From positions 59,745,829 to 59,809,828 of the forward strand of contig OW028573.1 in assembly GCA_932294295.1 (NCBI GenBank): DNA of 64,000 nucleotides, given 5' to 3'. This DNA is from Alitta virens (lineage: Eukaryota > Annelida > Polychaeta > Phyllodocida > Nereididae). The notes under the pieces were generated by a model. That model made no database searches, had not been told where the DNA came from, and was given only the letters and a program-made list of their open reading frames with translations. Numbering within the stretch: the stretch's first letter is position 1; every line of letters starts with the position of its first letter. Positions 55,583-64,000 of the stretch are shown here, one piece after another. The position numbers and the translations under genes were made by a program.

Positions 55583-55795
55583 TTACCAGTGCAGGTTTAA
55601 CACATGTTCTTCGGTTCCACCATCTTGTAACAACATTTCACCAGGGAGGTTAATTTTTGCTGCTTTCTTTTCTACGTTGTTACATTTATGCACCTTGTAT
55701 GCCCACCAAGCTGTTGAAGTCCTTCTTGGTGGTAATTTTAGCTGAACTCTGTTGAAGATGTTAAACAAACATCTTAATGAAATTGTGATGACCAA
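55583..55795 (-). pseudogene. Possible degenerate BED-finger (hAT transposase) relic
   Basis: A 70-residue minus-strand frame contains TSTAWWAYKVHKC followed about 23 residues later by LLQDGGTEEHVLNLHW. The spacing and the aromatic start, GGT and terminal H resemble a BED zinc finger (W-x-F/Y ... GGTSNLLxHLxxxH). The zinc-binding cysteines are lost and a stop follows at once. If real, it is a decayed fragment of an hAT-type transposase. The similarity is judged by eye and is weak. Confidence 0.25.
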
Positions 55796-55799
55796 TAAA

Positions 55800-57815
55800 G
55801 AATTAGTTTATTCAAGCATATTTACATAAAGAATGGGTTTATTTAAGAATATTAACATTCAATAGCACATGGGAAATACGTGTAGCTTTCAGTAGCATAT
55901 TTTTTTGTGGCATTTGTGCACCCAAAGAGATTTATGATGGATATATTGCAGTTATGGGTCAGATCCTTTTAATATGTATGACAAGATTGCCATTCATCAT
56001 TGGTTGTCCCCAGCTGCAGCAGCAACCACAACATCAACAGCCAGTGCAGAGTTGTCAAACAATGATGCAACAACGGACGAAGGAAGGGATTAGCACAGGA
56101 AGGGATTACATAGGAGAATGCCAAAAGGGAAATAGGACATCACCAAAGCTGTAAATATGAAAGTCCTAACAGGAAGACGGATCTGGAAACCATGTAAGCT
56201 CATGTGGAGAACACAAAAGCTGGAGCATTTCGTGATGGCCCCATTCTGTAGTAAATAAATGGTAATTTCTGAATTTAGTCGACTTTGGTGACTTAAAAGG
56301 CACGAAAAAGTTCTCGATGAATGTTGCCGAAACATTGCGTCACAACGAGCATAGATATTGAGGTGAAATCATAAAATGGAAACAAGTCAACCATTTGTAC
56401 ATTGGACTGTGCATTATCATGCATTTCGTATATTAATTTTATGGCAAATCCGAATTGAAATGAAGTTGTCTTTGCTTTCCCATAAATGCTGGATATTCTC
56501 TGTGGATCAGTTGCTCGAAGTTGCTTAAAATGGGAGGTATAACGATGTCATCATGAAGTGGAGACCTATTAAAAATGACATTTCATTCAGAGAAGCAAAC
56601 AATGAACTCGATTATCCATATTAGAAGACAATGCCACGAACATCACGCACCTGTCTTGAAAATACAAACAAAATATGAAAATTGATCCCATTCTCCTGAC
56701 CCACTTCCTCTCAGATGGAAAAATACTTACCTAACACAACAGAAAAATCTGCCCATGAACATGTTTTCCAAACATAACCTCCCTATCCAAGGATATCCTT
56801 CCTGTCGATGCATTTAACATGTGCCCTGCAGCAATGCTTTATTTTTCTCTCGATGTTAGAGACTGTTCTCCAAACCTACAGCTGTGGCATCCATCACCCA
56901 CAAAGAAAATTTGGAACTTCATCTCACTACAATTTCAGTGTCTCAATATGTAATATTTGAAATATCAAGTAGACCTTTTCTAGAGGATGCACAAGAAGAT
57001 GCTGAAGGCAGGGAAACAACGCTTATGCAAAATGTAACAGAGGCAAACGTCTCAAAATATACAAACATCTTTGGATATGTATACCGAAGCTTTTTGAGTT
57101 TGTCACTTCTTAGGTCTGCAGAAAAGGTTGATTGTTGACTGATAAGATTATGGAAGAGAAAAACCAACAAGGAGCACGAACAGAGGAGAGTGAAGAGAGC
57201 ACCAGGCTGTGCATTGCAATGACTATTTGCTTATTGCGCCGCCTTGTGTGCCTCCGGGAAGCACAGGGAGAAGAGGCCTCCATCTGTTGTTTTATCAAGC
57301 AAATGGAGCAGCCAAGAAGCCTGATCAGATCTTTTGCATTGTGCTTGTTAAAAGCTAGCCATGGATTTCCTGTTGGTCTCTCCCACTCCAATGCTCTGTG
57401 TTGAATGGTCCATGAATGGTCCATGATGTGCAGATGATGTCCAATCTTGCAGACATTGCAATACGTCCACTCTTATCTTGGTCGTTTTTTGTGCGGACGA
57501 ACGGAACCAGGGCCAACAATATGCGAGGCCATATTGACCAACAGGCGGCAATAGATAACGAGGGACCTGGGACCAGGGTACGGATTGACTGTGTACGACT
57601 GATCAAACACAGAGTAGGTTTCTAGTGGCCTTTCTTAATGCCAGTCTGTTGGCCCTCAAGGCCTGTCACTCTAGAATGCTCATCCCATGCCATCTTGACT
57701 CCTTATTACTTCATCAAGCTTGGTGGAATGTCCAGATTGGCTCACTGCTGCAGCAACGGACATGTCTTCTGTGTTCATTTGGAACTCATGGTGTCGCACG
57801 TATTCTATGAAGAGG
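55800..57815. other. Non-coding stretch
   Basis: No supported gene. Open frames up to 104 codons occur on both strands (for example about 57110-57424 minus) but none shows a family motif and they overlap each other. A minus-strand segment at about 56440-56560 reads DIVIPPILSNFEQLIHREYP, which looks protein-like but stops at both sides. It may be a remnant of a mobile-element protein. Confidence 0.3.
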
Positions 57816-58246
57816 CATAATTACCAAAGCGCATAACTGACATTCGACCTTCGCCTTTCGCGTCAAAGTTTCGGCCGCGAAAATTCGACCTTCACCACGA
57901 AACTCGAGGTTTCGAGCACGAAAAACTCGAGTTTCTACCTCGAAACCTAAGTACATTCGACCTTCGCAGCTCGTGGCGAAGTTTCGACCGTGAAAACTAC
58001 GCCCCTCGCAGCTTGTGGCGAAGTTATGACCTCAAAGTTGCGAAGTTTCGACCTCGAAGTTTCGACCCTAAAGGTTCCGTGGTTATAATTTCAAGACTTA
58101 TCTTGAAATTATAACCACGAAACCTTTAGGGCCGAAACTTCGAGGTCGAAACTTCGCCACGAGCTGCGAGGGGCGAAGTTTTCGTGGTCGAAACTTCGCC
58201 ACAAGCTGCGAGGGGCGAATGTCAGTTTTGCGCTTTGGTACATAAT
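57816..58246. mobile_element. Foldback element with 6-bp target duplication
   Basis: The 419-bp element (57822-58240) starts TACCAAAGCGCA-AACTGACATTCG-like and ends with its reverse complement, and CATAAT occurs directly on both sides (57816-57821, 58241-58246). The arms are almost entirely made of CpG-rich TTCGACCTCGAAA-like subrepeats. The centre (about 58035-58160) is a nearly perfect palindrome around ACTTAT at 58094-58099. The left arm is longer than the right, indicating unequal expansion of subrepeats. A single-stranded copy would fold into one long hairpin. It has no coding capacity. The base composition is strikingly richer in CpG than its surroundings. Confidence 0.85.
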
Positions 58247-61200
58247 AAATCTTGATATACTCTGTTAAGTGTACTTTCATGTATACGTATTTAGGAATTC
58301 AATATATTTGAGTTGCCGGAAGTTCCTTGCAAATTTCTCTGATTTTAATTTACAGTTTGATTTACTTTACAGCAGATTTGATAATATAAGACAAGACTTA
58401 ATTCTAGACGTCATGTGCATCCAGGAGTCCTGGATTCAGGTCTGAGTTCTGCTAGGAGTAACTCCATTGTCTGTCATGAACCATACTGTATAGTTCGCCC
58501 ATGGAGTCTCTATAGTTACTCCATGGCTCAACATATTAAAGGAGCCACTCAGCTGCCACTGTCAGCCAAATTTTCTGGATTTCAGCCATAACCCTGAATT
58601 TCCACATGTAAAACTCCCACATTTAATGTTGCAAAGTTCCCACATCAATCGTCCGCTTTGTCTGAGTAACAGATTTATTTAAAATGGTGGATTTCAAACA
58701 ACAGCTTGTGTGTCATTATTTTCTGATCGGAAGAAATTGTTATTTTCCAAATATCTACGCCAATGGCATCAATAAAGAGGCATTTTGCGGGCATTTTATG
58801 GCCCCCCGTTTTACTTTTCTTATTTTTTTGGATTCTTTATTTTTGATGCAGGATAAACAGGACCATCCATCTGGTGTTCATGTCTGCAGGGTGGCGTGTC
58901 TGTTCGTGGGTGAGAAATCGCTTAAAGCCAAGCATGAGTGTGAGCAGTGGGCTGGCTGGAGCACTGCCTAGTTTCATGAGAAGGGACCCAACAGCAGGCT
59001 GACTGCAGGGGATGTATTGCAGTTCCAGCTGCAGGCTCTACGATGCAATTTTGCAGGGCACTCTGATCAATATATGCGTGCAGGACCAACAGGACCAAGA
59101 GTCCTGGTATAGCTTGCATCGATGTGCAGGCCAATGTCGTGTCTTTCACTTTGTTGGGCAGGCAATACCCCCACCCTAAAAACTCTGATTTGTACTAGCA
59201 TGAAGGGCTCAGTGCTCACCCAGCCACAGTGACCCCCGCCCACCCCATGCAAATACGGACAGCAGCTTACATCTTTTAATAGGAAAATCTGTGAACCCCA
59301 TTGCCCTGCAATTAAATCTCCTGCTACCCCGTCTACAGATTGCCTGATATATTTATCAATTCCCCAGTGCGCGCTGCAGGCTGTTTTTGCTGCCATAAAT
59401 GTCTTTCCATTCGCATAATACGCTCCAGTAACTTTCCTATTGATTTGATTGGATCGATCAAAGCCATACTGAGAGATGCACCAAATGTTAGCTTTGAACA
59501 CATACACTGCAGAATTTGCTGAAACAGACCGTTTGATGACATGAAGTACAGTTAGTTTCATAAAATATGGTTGACTCTAGACAGCTGTAGCCACCTATTC
59601 CTGGATGTAGCTTTAACTGGCTTTAGCCAACCACTTCTGTCTACTCCTAGCTTATAGTCGGCCTGTTGAAAAAAATTAAACCTTGTTAAATGTAAGAAAT
59701 GTATCTTATATGGTCCGTTTAGTGGCGGGTAGCATCGTATAGCAGAAGTTATCTAGCTTTGTCTAGGTTAAAATAGACAGGCCGTTTTTCATGAAACGAA
59801 ATGTAACATCGTGTCAGTTTTAATTGAGTCTGTTTGAAAATTTTAGATATTTGTACCAGTACACCCTTTGGTAATTATAACCCCAAGGTGTACACCCAGA
59901 CTTGGGCGTGGGTGTACATATAGATACTTCCGCTCTTCTCCATCTGCCTATATATAAGCTGCTGCCAAACCACTCCAAGTTATCTGATGCCAAATGAGAA
60001 GCAGGCTCTTCGCTGATCATGTCAAGATACGCCGCTTGCATTTGGATCTCTCCTAATTTGACTTTCAAATGGCACCATGTATTAGTAGGCAGAAGTGCAG
60101 CGCTTAAAATTCAAGATCACTGCCTCAGTCACTTTTGGCATTTTGCCAATGCATAGAGAAAGAAATCGTTGACTTACATTTATTCATTTCTTGTAGTGCC
60201 TCGTGTTAATTATGTGAGTCTTGTGAGCTGTCACGCCAAACACAATGCAGTTCCATGACTTGTTCATTGTAAAGCAGATGGCAAAGGTATTTATCAGAAA
60301 TTAAAGAGACAAAAATGCTGCATTTTGATTGCCCTAGCGTGCAAATATAGACTAGAAATGCTCTCAGTGGATTAACTGGCAAAACTGATTGTAAAACCGA
60401 AAGCAAAGATTTTCGAAAAATCTCAACTATAAGGAACTACCTGCTGACAGGGGTTACCTTTTTTTTACAGGGCCAAGAAAATAAGTGTTAATCTGAAAAA
60501 AAAGGATAACTGTGAGAATAATGAGGTTAAAGGTGCAGTTCTTATAAGACGAGATATTTCTCCTCATGAGGATTGTTTGATGAGAATGGATGGCAAAAGT
60601 TCACTATAAAGCACCTTTTTGACCAAAGTACAATCCAGGTTTCGTAACAGTATGATTCATGAGACAAACTGGGGTAACACATGTACTCCATTATAATTAA
60701 TTGTATTCTGTAGGCTGACAAGCAGCAATTGATGTATCACTTTAGTTAATGGAATTAATATGGGGCTAACCCGTTCATTTATGTTCATTCAGTTGCATAT
60801 TCGTGCACAATGAAACCCAATATTCGTTGAATACAACATTGCTCCCCTTTGAGGCTGTTCAAAATTTAATGCAATTTGCGGTGCATCGGGCATACCAGGA
60901 AGAGGGCCATAAACGCGTGCTTCTGCCATTTTCTCATTATGAAGCTGTTGATCAAGTGAATTACGATCTGCAGTGTGTGGCACAGTGTGCTAATGGGTGC
61001 AGGGTGTTAAGATAAATTACCCTCTTTCGCATGCTGCAATGTTACAAGAGCACTGGCTACATTGCCTATATGATGTATATTGTATCAGGGGCTTCCTTGC
61101 TACTAGGACATGGGCCTAGAATGTCAATGCGCTGCTTGCATATGGGTCGAGCATACTCCCTGTGGCCAAAGCTTCTCTTAACACTGTCAATAAGGTTGCA

Positions 61201-61300
61201 TCAAAGCAGGACAATGGGGTCATCTGGGTGAAAGGAAACAAGCCACCACCTTCACATGATTCTATCATCTACATTCTACATACGTTCTGCTTTGTCTTTA
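58247..61300. other. Non-coding stretch
   Basis: No supported gene. The longest frame (59067-59561, minus, 164 codons) shows no recognisable motif and overlaps other frames. Two short perfect hairpins are visible, CCATGGAGT/ACTCCATGG at 58499-58526 and TGTACACCC/GGGTGTACA at 59889-59918. No RNA genes or clear mobile elements were recognised. Confidence 0.35.
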
Positions 61301-61306
61301 TGCTCA

Positions 61307-61371
61307 GGGGCATCAACTAGGTCAGTGGGGGCATCAACTAGGTCAGATGGGGCATCAACTAGGTCAGATTG
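61307..61371 (+). repeat. Three-copy 21-bp tandem repeat
   Basis: GGGGCATCAACTAGGTCAG is repeated three times with one- or two-base spacers. It is a simple minisatellite. Confidence 0.9.
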
Positions 61372-61572
61372 GGGAATCATAGAAACCATGCAGAAAAACA
61401 TTGAGCGATTTACATGTAACTTTGAAGGACTGACAAAAATACAAAACAATGGAGCATATCCACCTTAGTTTTTTTCTTCATATGCCTCCTCTGATGCAGT
61501 GCATAATTATCTGTTCGTAATCTTTATGCAACTGTCTCAGTGATTGTGTATCACACCACTGGAGACTTATCA

Positions 61573-61635
61573 CATCTCTGATATATCTCTCTGATATATC
61601 ATCTCTCTGATATATCATCTCTCTGATATATCATC
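61573..61635 (+). repeat. Four-copy 16-bp tandem repeat
   Basis: The unit ATCTCTCTGATATATC is repeated about four times with slight variation at the left end. Confidence 0.9.
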
Positions 61636-64000
61636 TGTACTGCATAATATCATTATCTTGTACGTTTGCCTTGTTCCTAACCTCTTTGTATATGTGTGCC
61701 CATTGCTTTGAACGTAATAGACAATGTATTTATGCATGTATAACTATAATACTATACTATATACATATCTGGTCTATGAATACAATAAAACATAACGTGT
61801 ATTGTTGATCACATCTTCTTTGACTTATCACATTATGGCGCTTCTGTTGTTACTGTCATGCATCGTAGTTATTATCATGCACAATGTTTGTCACATCAAC
61901 ACATACCTATCACAATGGCAACACTAGTGTCCAGTGACATAGCAGCAAGGGCAGCTAACTATACGGTAGATAGAACGAATAATGTGCTAAGCTTTCAACT
62001 AAGGACCTTATATTATTACATAAAGCAATGAAGTGAGGCTGATGGCTACCAGTTCTCTGCACCCTGCCTAGCCTGGGTCTGCCTTTCGTCATTTGTTTCA
62101 ATGTTGACTTGCCTTCCTCCTGAGTCCTTTACATATTTCATATTCTCCATAACACCATCAGCTTCAAAGGTCCTGACTACATTAGGTTGAACCACGTGTA
62201 CTCAGGCCACGAATACCGTCACTAGATCTATAAGGCACCATGAATTTTCACCATGAATTTCCAATAACACTTTACGAGTTGATACTGTGAAGGGGAAGTT
62301 CAGTTTATGTAAATGTGTATGTTAAAAAATTCAAAACATCGACAGCTTTGTACAGCTTTGGACACACTGGCGTTGATGACCTGTGGATATAAATTGTGAA
62401 CACGTTATTGTGCATTAAACATGACAAGCTTCATGATAACATACATCTTAATAAAGCTGTGAGGACAGGCAGATTGGAAGTGCGTGGAATTTTCAGTAGA
62501 CCAGCCTGGACCACTATCCTAACCAGTGGACCTGTGACTGACTGCAAGGAATTTATTCCTTTTTTTCTTTCCAAAAGATAAACTCATACTGAACACATTT
62601 ATTACTTCCATATCTGAGGAATGATAAGCAGGGATGATAAGGAGCTACTGCGTCTGGTTTTTCTGTGCTGTAATGTGTCTGTTAGCTGACCTACAACCTG
62701 CTGTATCTTGGCTGGCGGCAGATTAGGATTTCGCATCTGACTGCCTGGATGGCTAGAGATGGCTAGAGATGGCTAGAGATGGCTGAAGGACCAGGGTGAT
62801 TGCTGGCTGCTTGACCAAGCACTTGGGAGGGTCAGGGGGAGATCGATGTGAAGATGACCACTGTGGCCAGTGCAAGTCTCTCGACAAGAAGGGGGGGGGG
62901 AGGTCATTTGAGATCATACTCTGACAACCACCCCCCCCCCCTCCCTCTGCCATATACAGTGAATCCGTATTACCCATTCAAATAAAAAGTCAGACGAAAC
63001 TAACTCTGCTCTCCAGTGCAAGCAAATTACCAGAGGGCACCACATGGAAAATGTAATTCAAGCGTAATTGGAAAGCTTGAGTCAGTTGATGTGGTCCTCG
63101 ATCCCTGGTCCCCTCTGGTCCAGCTCCATCTGCTGCTGCTGTTGGTCCTCTCTGCATCCCTGTCCTCATCCCCATCATGTCCTCTGTACACGCATCCTTG
63201 TGATTGATGCGTCGCATTATGCGAAAGGCCCTACCATGATACATGGCTCCATGTAAACAAGTGCAGGCAGAATTCGAGCATTTCCTCCGTGTATGTATTT
63301 TCCTGCACATTGTAAAGACTTTGTATGATCAGAAATTAATTTATACTGACGTTTTTAATTTCACTTGGATATTTCATCTGGTGATGTTTCACATATGTTT
63401 GCCATTGTAATTATGTATACATATACCAATGGTATACACAAGATGTGGCATATAATGTAAGCTAATATGAGTGTATGTTGCCCTCTGCCTTGAGGCAAAT
63501 AACAAGAAACTTTGCGTTGTCATGACACATGCAATGTTTCGCAGTTGTGGTCCTGAGCCAGACTGAAAGCCTTAGCAAAAATACAACTGGGCTCAGTAGT
63601 TACTTGTCTCACAAACAAATGAGTGGTTTTATTTGATTAATTAGACAAGCGCTTCAAGCACGTGCTCTTGTGTTATTAGAATGTCTGTAATAACACGAGT
63701 GTTTGTTTTTCTCCAAAATAATTTCTTCAATCCATTCCCTAGAACGTGATGAAGCCTATGGTGCTCCAGTTTCGTTTGATTGTCTTAGATGTCTGAAAAA
63801 CTAACAACCTTTCTGGAGTAAATGTAAATGTCATTTCACCGCTATGATATATTCATTTGATTTGAAACATGTAATATTATGTCACTGACAACTTAGTGAC
63901 AAGAGAAATTACCGAATCTCATATATATGTGCACGTAATTCTATCTTTGGTTATGTTTAAATAGAAAGAAGAATACTTAAAAGACAGCTATGTCCATCTA
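61636..64000. other. Right flank without a supported gene
   Basis: No coding region can be supported. A 10-bp tandem repeat (GGCTAGAGAT, three copies) lies at 62751-62780. A G10 run (62891-62900) and a C12 run (about 62929-62942) face each other and could pair. AATAAA occurs near 61787 with no gene to which it can be attached. Confidence 0.4.

Noticed and set aside
57110..57625. Overlapping 80-104 codon frames suspected of being a Harbinger-type nuclease remnant
   Set aside because: I looked for the GxxDGTH and WPGSxHDxxIF patterns in all frames and did not find them.
59067..59561. 164-codon minus-strand frame
   Set aside because: No recognisable motif, composition like its non-coding surroundings, and it overlaps frames on both strands.
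60789..60983. Minus-strand frame ending NIGFHCARICN, compared with the transposase motif YVNRKGFHSINVQ
   Set aside because: Only scattered positions agree, and the conserved catalytic surroundings are missing.
62891..62942. G-run/C-run pair as a regulatory hairpin
   Set aside because: Homopolymer runs pair trivially and there is no gene nearby.

Overview
The window is a piece of an AT-rich, intron-dense animal nuclear genome. GT-AG introns, 5' untranslated exons, AATAAA poly(A) signals and tRNA-derived SINEs all show this. The four recognisable genes are conserved across animals and have no vertebrate-specific features. The abundance of short inverted-repeat elements suggests a marine invertebrate, but I cannot name the phylum.

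Layout: 1-6.5 kb holds no gene I can support, but a nested inverted-repeat element sits at 3.4-4.8 kb. From 7752 to 21436 (+) lies a 26-exon gene for a SAPS-domain regulatory subunit of protein phosphatase 6 (PPP6R). It is tail-to-tail with AMBRA1 (24046-33294, -, 14 exons), the autophagy and cyclin-D-turnover scaffold and CUL4-DDB1 receptor. AMBRA1 is head-to-head with DHX33 (35450-42532, +, 20 exons), a DEAH-box RNA helicase. SYF2 (43776-45699, +, 7 exons), a spliceosome component, follows. It is tail-to-tail with a minus-strand gene (46297-49020) for an 892-residue Glu/Ala/Pro/Lys repeat protein with a non-repetitive C-terminus that I cannot assign. For each of the four conserved genes, the exon chain I read by eye gives an uninterrupted frame whose summed length is a multiple of three (989, 1330, 673 and 234 residues).

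The right third (49-64 kb) has no gene I can support. It contains two tRNA-derived SINEs, a possible degenerate BED-finger (hAT) relic, a 419-bp foldback element with a 6-bp target duplication, and small tandem repeats. Introns carry many non-autonomous DNA elements. These include a 1.47-kb Mutator-like element with a 9-bp target duplication, two copies of a 144-191 bp family with 5-bp target duplications, and an hAT-like element.

The genes do not form an operon and act in separate pathways (PP6 signalling, autophagy/cyclin D turnover, ribosomal RNA synthesis/RNA sensing, splicing). The most interesting leads are the uncharacterised acidic repeat protein, a set of in-phase candidate alternative exons in the PPP6R C-terminal half, and the well-delimited transposon families.
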